A DNA stretch of 33,948 nt from Mesostigma viride (GCA_009746045.1 RPFO01002207.1:1-33948), one strand, 5' to 3'. Shown: positions 16,433 through 25,558, numbered from the stretch's first letter. The notes: generated by a model not told the origin, from the letters alone. Made by a program: numbers and translations.

Positions 16433-18782
16433 AGCCTGCACACATCCCTGAACCCTGGAGGGTGCCCCCAGGGGTGTGTAATGTAGCTGCTAGTGACGGC
16501 AGTGAGGGGCAGCCCCATGCTCTAGTGATAGAGCCTATTGGACACGATGGGGCAAGCTTGGTTACCACAGAGAGTATGCCAGCTGTAGCTGCAGTGGTTA
16601 CTCGCCAACGTGCCCGCCATGGCGGTGCTGAGCCTGAGGTAGGACATGGTGATGTGGACCCAGGTGGATCTCAGAAGCATTCTGACCGTGCAGGACTGGC
16701 ACAGGATGGTCAGGATGAGGATAGGGCTGGAGACAGTCTGACAGGCACGACCCTGAGTTATTATAAATAGTGACGGAACCTTTTTGCCACTTGGGCAATT
16801 AGGTCCGTCACTATTTATCCGGCGAAAACCACTCGCCGGCATCTATTCCGCGTTAAGTTCACGTGAACGTGGCGCGGAATTGATGCCGGCGAGTGGTTTT
16901 CGCCGGATAAATAGTGACGGACCTAATTGCCCAAGTGGCAAAAAGGTTCCGTCACTATTTATAATAACTAAAACGTCGTAGTGTGGGGGCCGATATCTAT
17001 CGTACCGCTGATGCCTACTGCAGTACCGAATCTCGCCTTAACGATATTCCAACCGGGCATATTTTCCCTTCTGGCACTTTCGTTTGGCCTTCAGGTATCA
17101 ATTCTTTTCCGGTATTCGGAAATACCCGTGTCATCACAGGGATTCGAACCCCCGACTTACGAGGTCTTAGTTATTATAAATAGTGACGGAACCTTTTTGC
17201 CACTTGGGCAATTAGGTCCGTCACTATTTATCCGGCGAAAACCACTCGCCGGCATCTATTCCGCGTTAAGTTCACGTGAACGTGGCGCGGAATTGATGCC
17301 GGCGAGTGGTTTTCGCCGGATAAATAGTGACGGACCTAATTGCCCAAGTGGCAAAAAGGTTCCGTCACTATTTATAATAACTAAGACCTCGTAAGTCGGG
17401 GGTTCGAATCCCTGTGATGACACGGGTATTTCCGAATACCGGAAAAGAATTGATACCTGAAGGCCAAACGAAAGTGCCAGAAGGGAAAATATGCCCGGTT
17501 GGAATATCGTTAAGGCGAGATTCGGTACTGCAGTAGGCATCAGCGGTACGATAGATATCGGCCCCCACACTACGACGTTTTAGTTATTATAAATAGTGAC
17601 GGAACCTTTTTGCCACTTGGGCAATTAGGTCCGTCACTATTTATCCGGCGAAAACCACTCGCCGGCATCAATTCCGCGCCACGTTCACGTGAACTTAACG
17701 CGGAATAGATGCCGGCGAGTGGTTTTCGCCGGATAAATAGTGACGGACCTAATTGCCCAAGTGGCAAAAAGGTTCCGTCACTATTTATAATAACTCCCTG
17801 GTGCCTCCTGTACATAAGGGATCTGTACATACCTTGAGTGCTAATAATGACAATAAAAGGTTTTCTCTCTTGTATGACATTGCCTCAAGGTTGCATACCA
17901 TGTTTGGCCATGCAGCTCAGTCTTTGCAAGTTGCTAGACGGCTGGGAGGAAGTGAGTTGTACTCCATCTGCCAACAGGTTGCTCAAGCTTGCAAGTGCAG
18001 GCTAGTTGCTAGAAAGCCCAAGCAGTCTCATGCCAGGACTCCTATTTTGCAGCCAGGCCATGTGCAGGTAGATATTCAGAGAATCAGGGGTTTGAAGCTG
18101 CTGGTGGCAGTGGACAGATATACCAAGTACAAGACCCTAGAGATCCTGCCTGACATGGAGAAGCCTACATTAATTGCTGCTCTGAAGTTGACAAGGAGCA
18201 GGTACCCTGGGTTGGAGTTGTTGCAGTGTGACATTCAGTTTGAGTGCTGTGAGAACCTGCCAGAGTTTCCAGAGTTGCTGATTACACCCAGGGAGAGCCA
18301 CGGCCAGCAAGGGGTGGTGGAGAGAGCCATCCAAGAGATCAAGACTGTGCTGCTGGTGGAGAGGATTCCAAGGACGTCATCTGCCATTGTGACATCTGCA
18401 TGGCTACGTTCTGTGGAGGATAGGCTGAACCTCAGGACTCCCATGTTCTTTGGTGACATTGCCATCAATCCTCTTATGCTGCATACCAGGATGCTGCCAG
18501 CTGATGCTGAGCAGGCATGGAAGGAGAAGCTAGAGGCCAAGTTCCTCAAGCTGAGGCAGAAAGACAAGGGCTGGAGTGTCCTAGAACCTAACGTTGGACA
18601 ACAGGTTGTTGTGTGGAAGGAACCAAGCTTTCCAGGGAAACGTGGCAGCTGGCATGATGGGGTGGTGACCCGAGTAGAAGCCGCTGGCCATAAGTGCTGG
18701 GTGGCCATTGATGGCTCCCAAGCAGTGCACCGTCTGTCCTGGTCAAAGATCCGTCCCCGGGGAGGTAATCAAGGAGACCTCT
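16429..18782 (+). CDS. Pol N-terminal part: linker and integrase (element C), split by palindrome
   Basis: The frame is open from the gag stop to 16755, is interrupted by the palindromic element, and resumes after the second CCCTG at 17801 in the same phase. No protease motif lies between knuckle and integrase. The integrase zinc region is LHTMFGH (17891-17911) with CKC (about 17990), a C-x-C instead of C-x2-C. Catalytic residues are QVDIQ (about 18070), QCDIQFE (about 18230) and VVERAIQEIK (about 18318), with GQQG before the Glu. A C-terminal SH3-like region follows (WKEPSFPGKRGSWHDGVV, then VHRLSWSKIRPR). The frame is cut by element E at codons GDL and continues at 25003. Integrase inserts the cDNA copy. 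Confidence 0.88.
16756..17795. mobile_element. 1,040-bp palindromic element (M-S-M-S'-M), duplication CCCTG
   Basis: A 214-bp module M occurs three times: 16756-16969, 17169-17382 and 17582-17795. Each M is itself a near-palindrome, AGTTATTATAAATAGTGACGG at one end and its reverse complement at the other. Between the Ms lies a 199-bp segment S (16970-17168) and its inverted copy S' (17383-17581). M1 and M2 share orientation and M3 is inverted, so the whole insert is one giant palindrome centred near 17275. CCCTG precedes (16751-16755) and follows (17796-17800) the insert. Removing insert plus one CCCTG restores element C's pol frame. It encodes no credible protein; ORFs in it are palindrome echoes. 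Confidence 0.92.
17383..17423 (+). other. tRNA 3'-half relic inside S' (mirror copy in S at 17128-17168)
   Basis: Next to module M2 the sequence contains CTCGTAA, a canonical anticodon loop with U33 and anticodon CGU (threonine type). Then comes GGGGGTTCGAATCCCTG, a T-arm with the invariant TTCGAAT loop, and TGATGACA where the acceptor strand would be. The D-arm side is absent, replaced by M2, and the variable loop is missing. A functional tRNA gene is not supported. S carries the exact reverse complement on the other side of M2. Confidence 0.55.
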
Positions 18783-19426
18783 ATTTAGATGAACGCGGAT
18801 CAGTGAGTTTCTGGTCTTCCCAAGATGTGATGAATGGAGCCATGGTTTCAACCAGCGGCTTTTAACCTTTACCACAGTTGCCTCACTACCCTGTGGTCAC
18901 TAGCCTGAGGCGGCAGCACCCACGGACGGTGTTGGGAAAAGACGCTTGGCCACTGCTGTGTCCGAGCCTTTCTAGGTCTCACCATTGCTGCCAGGCCTTG
19001 CACGCCTTGGCAGGTCCGCCACTGTCAATTTCCTTGGTTGCATCAATCCAGGACGTCTGTCCTTCCATGAATGACAGTAACGCTCTGGATTTATCCGTCA
19101 TGACAAGTACCCGTCCATCCCAGGCCTGCAGGACTGCCAGTCCTGAAGTCCTGTGACATTCTTGGTACCATCAACCAATATTGACCACAGTACCTCCTAG
19201 TGACAGTCGGTCCTGTGACACGTAACGTGTGATGGTTCACCCAACACTGCCACGTGCCCTGTCCCTCACGTGTCCTTAGTCCTGGTACTGCTGTAGCGTC
19301 CGGCGGCATTACTTCGGGACTTGATAACTCTCAAGTTCCTTGTCCAAATGAGGCGTCTAGCACGGCGTTGGAAAGGCCACTTCAAGTATGATATGCTTAG
19401 CATATTGCATCACCAATATGCTAACT
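18783..19426 (-). repeat. 3' LTR of element E (644 bp)
   Basis: Same sequence and length as 24354-24997, offset by 5,571 bp with no visible mismatch. On the minus strand it starts AGTTAG and ends CTAAAT, so it lacks TG...CA termini. The purine-rich AAGAAAGGGTTGG immediately before it on the minus strand (19427-19439) is the likely polypurine tract priming plus-strand DNA. Confidence 0.93.
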
Positions 19427-20389
19427 CCAACCCTTTCTTGTTTTGGAGCTGCAAGCTTCACACCATGACCAACCCATTCCTTGCTGCCTTGTGAAATGGA
19501 CACCTGGTTACCCTGGACTTATAATAAGCCTCATGAGCACCCCTTTTGCCACCTTAATGGTATCCTTCTTAGGGATCTATGGTTCAACCCTGCCAGCTGA
19601 TCATTAACTTGACCTGCAGGTCATCCCCAACCCTTTCTTTTGCAACTGTACCTTGGCTTGGGCTTTAAAGGAGGATATTGAATATTCCTTAGGCAACATA
19701 TCCTGGATATCTGAATGAGAGGCCCTGACTACAGGAAACGTATTACAGTGAGTTCCTGGTCTTCCCAGTTATCACTGGCGCCCGTTTCATGGCGCCCGCC
19801 CCGAGCGTTCCAGGCATCATCCATCCAAATGTTCACCAATGGAAACCACTTCAACACCACTGTGCCACTGCTTGATGGGGAGCCCATGTCATCACTGGGT
19901 GTTAAAGCCCAGGAGTCATACATACCAGGCTGTGGCTCAACTAGGGAATCGAACCCTACCCCAGAACCCCAGGTTAAACTTAACCTGGTCACATGACAGA
20001 CAACAAGAGAGATTGGCATACAACATGATTATGTTTTATTATAGAATATCCACCAAAACCAATTTTGAGTGTTCCCAGTGGACCAGCCTGCACCAGCAAG
20101 GCCCAACTGTCAGGTTACAACACCATAATATCCAAGGTTGTCACTTATTCACAGCTAAAGAAAACTAAACAAGAGATATATATACAAACAACCTGGAAGA
20201 ACTCTCAACATGGCCTGCCCTGTCATGGCCTAACTGCCCGAGGCCAAAGGCATCCCACTGTGCTAATCCTTTACAGGAAGAGCTTGCTCCTGTTGAGCCT
20301 TCTACCTGCTTGGTGACAGGTAGGCTACCTGTTGCCCTCCCCCTGGGGACAACAGCACTGGTCAGCCACCAACTGGCAAAGGCTGGACT
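19427..20389 (-). other. 3' noncoding region of element E
   Basis: No coding region is seen in these 960 bp. The polypurine tract AAGAAAGGGTTGG borders the LTR and is repeated exactly at 19627-19639, 200 bp inside. A 22-bp stretch at 19746-19767 (CAGTGAGTTCCTGGTCTTCC) matches LTR positions 18801-18822 with one mismatch. TGGCGCCCG occurs near 19779. Confidence 0.6.
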
Positions 20390-20478
20390 TCAAGTCCCAC
20401 CAGTAAAGGGGTACATGAGCCCTTTGAGCACAGGGTATTGCAGCTCAGCCTTGCTCTCCAGCTTGGTGAGGGCGTCTT
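20390..20478 (-). pseudogene. RNase H C-terminal stub left by internal deletion (element E)
   Basis: In one minus-strand frame the segment reads QDALTKLESKAELQ and then about 15 more residues to TGA at 20390-20392. This matches the C-terminus of element C's RNase H (PADALTKLPHKAQLELQ). The integrase-linker frame runs into it from upstream with no protease, RT or RNase H body between. E therefore lost roughly 2 kb by a deletion whose junction lies at about 20478-20495. The integrase ORF now reads through the junction out of frame and stops at 20362. Confidence 0.75.
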
Positions 20479-20479
20479 G

Positions 20480-21969
20480 GGATCCTTGTGCTTGTTGAAC
20501 ATGAGCGACCGGACAATGTCTGCCATGAGTGGCCTCTTGGACCCTGGTGCAGGCCCAGCCCCCGTTGGCTCCACCACAGGTGATGCAGTTGCCTCCTGCA
20601 CCTCATCATCATCAGAGGGATAGCCAACCCCCACGTCAGTGACAGGCACATCAACTACTTGGTCCTTAACCTGGCCCTCCAGCCAACACTGGGGTCCAGG
20701 CCCGTCTGCAGGCCAGATTGCATGTGGCTTGCGTTCCTTGACGTTGGCCCAGCTCAACCTGTAAACATGCCTGGGATTACTCTCCAAGGCCACAAGGCAG
20801 GAACGATTGGCATCTTCCACACAGGTCACCACCCCGTTCTGCCACTTGCCCCTTTTGCCCTGCATTGATGGCTCCTTCCACATTCTGACCTTCAGCCCCA
20901 CCTGAGGCCTCAGCACATTCCAGCCCCTATCCTTGCGTCTCAACTGAGCAAACACCCTGTCTGCCTTCCTCAAGCATGCCTGGACCACTTCCTGGGCTAG
21001 CATTCCAAACTGCAGTGCTACAGGATTGACAGCCACCCCGTCATAATAGTAGTTTATTCTGAGGTTCAACTGTTCTTCCACCTGCCTGGTCCACACTGCC
21101 CTCTCCAAAGCAGATGCTACCAGTGGCACCTTAGGTTCTGCCAGCACTACGGTCTTGACCTCCCTGATGGATCTCTCCACAGCACCTTGCTGTCCATGGC
21201 TCTCCCTGGGCGTGACCAGCAGCTTGCATGGCAGTTGCTCCTGCTGTGACAGTAGGCACTCAAACTGAATATCAGCCTGTACTGTCTTGTACACCCCAAA
21301 GCCTGGTAAGAGAGTCTGCAAGCCCAGCAGCAGGGTATTCCCCTTCATATCTGGCAGAATCTGGAGCAGCCTGTACCTGCTAAATCTGTCCACTGCCACC
21401 AAAATGTATAAGCCCCTGATATGCTGGACGTCTACCTGGATGTCCCCCTTCTCCCTGGCAGGCTCCCTAGCATGGGACCTTGGCTTCTTGGCAGCATTCT
21501 CCTTACAAGTACATTGCTCAGCTGCAGCCCTGCATGCTTCCCTCAGTGGCTCATCTCCAATCTTCCAACCAAACATCTCAGCCATGGCTGTGTGACCAAA
21601 GATATTGTGCAGCCTGCGTCCAGCATCCGTGTAGCTCAGTTGCCTAGCCAGATCCCGCACCTGGGAAGACGCCTGGACGGGCCCTGCGTGTGAGGACGCA
21701 ACATCCACCTTCTGCATCTTGGATCCAGAGGACCCAGCAGACCCTCCCAGCAGAGCATCTAGGCTCCCAGAGCCAACCCTGTCTGGGGACCCTCCACCTG
21801 TTGACAGTTGAGGGGATTGTTGTGCTGCAGCATGCATGCAATCTTGTGGAATGAGAACATCAGTACACCCCTGGTGCTGATCAGAGGTGGCACCCTGCCC
21901 AGATTTATTTACATGTGAAGCTGTGTCCCCACAGGGTGTCTCACTATGTACACGGGACTGCTTCACTAG
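20480..21969 (-). CDS. Integrase polyprotein remnant (element E)
   Basis: It follows gag's TGA in the same frame. A Ser/Gly-rich linker of about 120 residues without protease motif leads to the integrase zinc region LHNIFGH (about 21600) with CTC. Catalytic residues are QVDVQHIRG (about 21430), QADIQFE (about 21270) and GAVERSIREVK (about 21175), the last preceded by ESHGQQ. The Asp-to-Glu interval is about 31 residues, somewhat shorter than the usual 35. The SH3-like end (MWKEPSMQGKRGKWQNGVV, VYRLSWANVK) parallels element C closely. The linker MADIVRSLMFNKHKD corresponds to C's LSDIVQALQRAKKE, just before where C's protease begins, and there the deletion intervenes. Confidence 0.88.
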
Positions 21970-21972
21970 TCA
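21966..21972 (-). promoter_or_regulatory. Candidate gag-pol readthrough site (UGA CUA G), element E
   Basis: The gag frame ends AAG TGA and is followed directly by CTA GTG AAG in the same frame, into pol. UGA-CUA-G is the best known eukaryotic and viral readthrough motif. The site lies 21 bases after the zinc-knuckle tail codes for KKKGQ. Readthrough is inferred. Confidence 0.7.
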
Positions 21973-23295
21973 CTTCTGATCAGACTGCCCCTTCTTCTTG
22001 TTTGGGCAATCCCTCTTCCAGTGACCTTCCTTGCCACAAGCAAAACACTTGCTCTTGCCAGACCCTCCCCCTGGGGCCTTGCTGTCCTGCTTGTTCTGGT
22101 TGCCTGAGGCCTGATTGTTATTCTGCCCCTGGCCACCACCCTTACCCTGCTGATGGCTGTTACGGTTGCCAGACTGGTTCCCCTGATTCTGGTTCCCCTG
22201 CTGGCCCCCTCCGCCACCCTGGTTCTGCTCCTTCTGGGACTGCTTCCTTCTCCTGCTGCCATACCGTGTCCCAGATGGGGTACGGTTCTTGCCCTGGCTA
22301 GCCTGAGACGCTGACCCTCCCTGAGAACTGATACCCTTGCAGGTAGGGACCCGGGTCCTGAAGTTTAGTATCACACGCTTCAGAGCCCCCCAGGTGCCAT
22401 CAGTGAGATCACAGAGCTGCCTAGCAGTAGCCCTACCTTCCTCTGACAAGCCCATCTTATCAAAGAAGTGGTCTGCTGCTGCCCTGACTGTCACACTGAA
22501 GCCCTGCTTCTTGCCTGCCTCCACGATCAACTCAAACCTGGCCAGCTCAGCAGCCACCTCACCCTTGATCTCAAACTCATCAAATTCTCTCTTCTTTTCC
22601 ATGGTGAGATTGTGAACCCTGTCAGAAAACTCCTCCTTGATGTCATCTAGGAACTGTAGCCAAGTGTGCCCCTCTTTCAGAGCATGCCTAGCCATGTCAT
22701 TGACCCTTTCAGACGACCCCTTGTTTGCGGTGGAAGAGTGAAACACCCTGACAATATCCACACCTGCTGCGACAGAGCCCACGACTAGCTTCATGTCATC
22801 AAGCCATTTATCCAGGTTATCTTGCTTCAGGGGAGGGTTGAGCGCTTTCTGCCCATTCATGACTGTCACAGCATCAGAAAATGGACGGGTGCCAGGCAAC
22901 ACACTCCCCACACGCACTGGTGGTGCCTGGGGAGGGTCAATCCTGGCCTCCAAACGCTCGGGCAACATACCAGACACCCTATCATGAACAGCAGCTTGCT
23001 TTGCAGCACGCACACCTGGGGTGACGATGGCGTCCTCCTCACCAGGCGTTGTGAGCACCACTGCCTCCGTAGGTCGCCTGGCACGCTTGACTTTCTCCGC
23101 CTCAGCTTGCCCATCACGCCACCGCTTGTGTGTTCTCCCGGCCCTGGGGTCCATCTCTGGGATAGGTTGCCCAGCTGGCGCCTCCACGCCCCTCTCCTCC
23201 ATCGCCTCCCCTTCCTCTCTGGCGATGTCCTCCTCTGCCGTTCGCTCCCGTTGCTCCTCGAATGTCGCCGCACCCCGGCTTGCCCTCCTAGGCAT
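21970..23295 (-). CDS. Gag with CCHC zinc knuckle (element E)
   Basis: The start is taken at ATG 23295 (MPRRASRGAATFEEQ); the frame is open a little upstream. It has 441 codons. An acidic/basic N-terminus with KVKRARR is followed by the Gag core at about residues 130-310 (QDNLDKWLDDMKLVVG, EEFSDRVHNLTMEKKREF, FFDKMGLSEEGRATA). A long Gln/Asn/Gly-rich linker ends in one knuckle, CFACGKEGHWKRDC, at about 22050-22009. Its role is RNA packaging and particle assembly. It is intact, and E also keeps its LTRs, so E RNA could be packaged by its own Gag while RT is supplied from elsewhere. Confidence 0.87.
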   Translation of the reverse strand: MPRRASRGAATFEEQRERTAEEDIAREEGEAMEERGVEAPAGQPIPEMDPRAGRTHKRWRDGQAEAEKVKRARRPTEAVVLTTPGEEDAIVTPGVRAAKQAAVHDRVSGMLPERLEARIDPPQAPPVRVGSVLPGTRPFSDAVTVMNGQKALNPPLKQDNLDKWLDDMKLVVGSVAAGVDIVRVFHSSTANKGSSERVNDMARHALKEGHTWLQFLDDIKEEFSDRVHNLTMEKKREFDEFEIKGEVAAELARFELIVEAGKKQGFSVTVRAAADHFFDKMGLSEEGRATARQLCDLTDGTWGALKRVILNFRTRVPTCKGISSQGGSASQASQGKNRTPSGTRYGSRRRKQSQKEQNQGGGGGQQGNQNQGNQSGNRNSHQQGKGGGQGQNNNQASGNQNKQDSKAPGGGSGKSKCFACGKEGHWKRDCPNKKKGQSDQK

Positions 23296-23363
23296 TATAT
23301 ACAATGGCTGCGACCAACTTTGCAACAAGAAAACAGCAAACTCTCCACCTATCCTCCACCCCC

Positions 23364-24329
23364 TCAAACCTCGTTTTCAGACGAAGCTTCTCCTGCAACC
23401 GGTGCAGGTGCTGGCTCGTGGAACGGTCCCTCCACCGGATTCAATGGTTGCCCCTGGTCGTCGTGAGTAGGCACAGGCCTAATAACCACCGGAAGCCTCA
23501 AACCATACGCGTAATCACGTATCCAGCGAGAACGCCCCCACCTCAACAAATGGGCCTCACCTAAACCAACGTTGTCGTCAATGTGGTAGCGATTAAGCTC
23601 GTCCCGCTGCGCCTGCTCACGGCCCTCCTGAGAGCCGTCGCCCTCGTGACGCCTCTGGGCCGGCTGTACTACCGCCCCTGCTGGCTGATCTACGAAGTCG
23701 TAGAAGGCGTCGTCGGCTGAGACCTCTCGACCGCCAACCACGTCGACAGTCAAACTTAGCTGGTTTAACTCTCGGCGAGAATGTGGAGTATCCCGACTAG
23801 TGTAGATGGAGAAGGGATTAAGAGTAATGAAGACACGATCAGCAGCGCCTCTGGTCAACTCTAAGACAGAGTGCGCCAGATTCTGGCACTCTGCCACCAA
23901 CGCCTGCGTACTGCCACGAACGATGGCCTCCCGCCTGTCCCGGGCGACCTGCACCACGTTTGGCACGCCGGTGTAGTCGTCCCCAAGGCGGAGATTGGCG
24001 ACAAGGTCGTTTATCTCTCGGGCACCCCCGAGGCTTATGGCAATTATCTGCAAAAGCAGAGTGACCACCTGCTCAAACGCGAATGCGTTTGTGTGGCCAG
24101 CCCGCCAAGACGCTGGCAGCCTTCTGATGATTTCCGCGAGGTCCTCGCGAAATCTCAGCAGCTGCTCGGCTGCTCCTCGGACGTACTCGCCCGGTGCCGA
24201 CACCGCACGAATATTTCGGCGCACTTCCCCCGAGTCCTCGTGCCCTCCTGCGGGTACTGGACTGGACGCCGCTACCCTTGCTGCACGCGCAAAGGTGTTT
24301 GTCCTAGCTTCAGAGTCCGAATTCGACAT
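23364..24329 (-). CDS. Upstream ORF of element E (321 codons, unknown function)
   Basis: The ORF begins at ATG 24329 (MSNSDSEARTNTFAR), only 24 bases inside the 5' LTR, and stops at 23364, about 70 bases before gag. The frame also reads back into the LTR, but the internal ATG is the likely start. It is predicted mostly helical: AAEQLLRFREDLAEIIRRL, a hydrophobic VVTLLLQIIAISLGG stretch, then ECQNLAHSVLELTRGAADR. An acidic-basic segment with RWGRSRWIRDYAYGLRL and a Pro/Glu-rich tail follow. No signal peptide or known fold is recognised. The intact frame in a recently inserted copy suggests it matters to the element. Confidence 0.7.
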   Translation of the reverse strand: MSNSDSEARTNTFARAARVAASSPVPAGGHEDSGEVRRNIRAVSAPGEYVRGAAEQLLRFREDLAEIIRRLPASWRAGHTNAFAFEQVVTLLLQIIAISLGGAREINDLVANLRLGDDYTGVPNVVQVARDRREAIVRGSTQALVAECQNLAHSVLELTRGAADRVFITLNPFSIYTSRDTPHSRRELNQLSLTVDVVGGREVSADDAFYDFVDQPAGAVVQPAQRRHEGDGSQEGREQAQRDELNRYHIDDNVGLGEAHLLRWGRSRWIRDYAYGLRLPVVIRPVPTHDDQGQPLNPVEGPFHEPAPAPVAGEASSENEV

Positions 24330-24353
24330 ATCCGTCGACCAGACTGTAATACG

Positions 24354-24997
24354 ATTTAGATGAACGCGGATCAGTGAGTTTCTGGTCTTCCCAAGATGTG
24401 ATGAATGGAGCCATGGTTTCAACCAGCGGCTTTTAACCTTTACCACAGTTGCCTCACTACCCTGTGGTCACTAGCCTGAGGCGGCAGCACCCACGGACGG
24501 TGTTGGGAAAAGACGCTTGGCCACTGCTGTGTCCGAGCCTTTCTAGGTCTCACCATTGCTGCCAGGCCTTGCACGCCTTGGCAGGTCCGCCACTGTCAAT
24601 TTCCTTGGTTGCATCAATCCAGGACGTCTGTCCTTCCATGAATGACAGTAACGCTCTGGATTTATCCGTCATGACAAGTACCCGTCCATCCCAGGCCTGC
24701 AGGACTGCCAGTCCTGAAGTCCTGTGACATTCTTGGTACCATCAACCAATATTGACCACAGTACCTCCTAGTGACAGTCGGTCCTGTGACACGTAACGTG
24801 TGATGGTTCACCCAACACTGCCACGTGCCCTGTCCCTCACGTGTCCTTAGTCCTGGTACTGCTGTAGCGTCCGGCGGCATTACTTCGGGACTTGATAACT
24901 CTCAAGTTCCTTGTCCAAATGAGGCGTCTAGCACGGCGTTGGAAAGGCCACTTCAAGTATGATATGCTTAGCATATTGCATCACCAATATGCTAACT
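24354..24997 (-). repeat. 5' LTR of element E (644 bp)
   Basis: Direct repeat of 18783-19426. It begins AGTTAG on the minus strand at 24997 and ends CTAAAT at 24354. The sequence after it (CGTATTACAGTCTGG) contains no site complementary to a tRNA CCA end, so the primer is unclear. Confidence 0.93.
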
Positions 24998-25002
24998 CCT
25001 CT

Positions 25003-25558
25003 TCCAGGTGCCCGCTGGTGTACAAGGCGGGGGTGACGTGGAGCTTCCTGATCAGGGTGCTACAGCTGTATCGAGCCCTCAGGGTGACCCTGGCCCGGCC
25101 CCTGGGGTACCTTCACATACGGTGGTTGGGCAAGCAGGCGGACAGGCTGCACCTCCGGAACGGCCCGACACCAGGCCTAGGGGTGTGCGTCTATCAGATA
25201 TTGTACAGGCTTTGCAAAGAGCCAAGAAGGAGCCTAAGGTGTCCAAGCTTGTCCAGTTGGATGAACCTGAGGCAGCTGCCATGGAGATAGATACCAATGC
25301 ACAGGTTTCTGTCATGGGACCTCAGCATACAGGAGAAGTGCTGGTCGGAGAACCAAGTTGCCCCGGCCTGGGTGTCTGATTTCAGTGGTAGGACGCATCT
25401 AAGGGTACGTGTTGGGAGAGGTTACTGCCCCTGTCATGGGTGTGGATGTGACCTTCCTTGTCCTAGAGGACTATGATGGCCCTGTGATTTTGGGTCAGAA
25501 TTTTCTGGGCAATCCTGGGATTTCTATCAGAGCTACAGCTCTGAGAAGAGATGGCTGG
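25003..25558 (+). pseudogene. Integrase tail and protease-like domain (element C)
   Basis: It continues the pol frame interrupted by E. A Pro/Gly-rich linker leads to VRLSDIVQALQRAKKEP and then MEIDTNAQVSVM (about 25281-25316), which aligns with the retropepsin active-site block but has DTN where D(T/S)G is expected. One frame change near 25347 gives APAWVSDFSGRTHL. Another near 25405 returns to LGEVTAPVMG and the second retropepsin block VILGQNFLGNPGISI (about 25486-25530). Element D has the same arrangement unbroken. The domain sits after integrase and before RT, not between gag and integrase as in ordinary Copia elements. The shifts suggest that this copy is dead. Confidence 0.75.

Larger units (their letters stand above)
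18783..24997 (-). mobile_element. Element E: non-autonomous Copia-like element, 6.2 kb, nested in C
   Basis: Two 644-bp direct repeats (18783-19426 and 24354-24997) bound it, and CCTCT duplications lie at 18778-18782 and 24998-25002. Removing E and one CCTCT joins element C's integrase frame (GDL) to the downstream frame (FQVPAG). The order on the minus strand is LTR, 321-codon ORF, gag, in-frame TGA, integrase, RNase H stub, 3' noncoding region, LTR. Protease and RT are absent. I read no difference between the two LTRs, so insertion was recent, and replication enzymes must have come from a related full-length element. Confidence 0.93.

Noticed and set aside
17383-17423. A functional tRNA-Thr gene
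   Set aside because: Only anticodon-loop, T-arm and acceptor-like parts are present. The D-arm and 5' acceptor strand are missing and the anticodon stem has mismatches.
16784-17830. Several overlapping ORFs repeated on both strands (ending VPSLFIITKTS)
   Set aside because: They are echoes of the palindromic element's M and S modules. The same peptide appears on both strands, as a palindrome requires.
18878-19309. Small ORFs (92 and 72 codons) present twice in the window
   Set aside because: They are duplicated because they lie in the two LTRs of element E; identical copies reflect LTR identity, not conserved genes.
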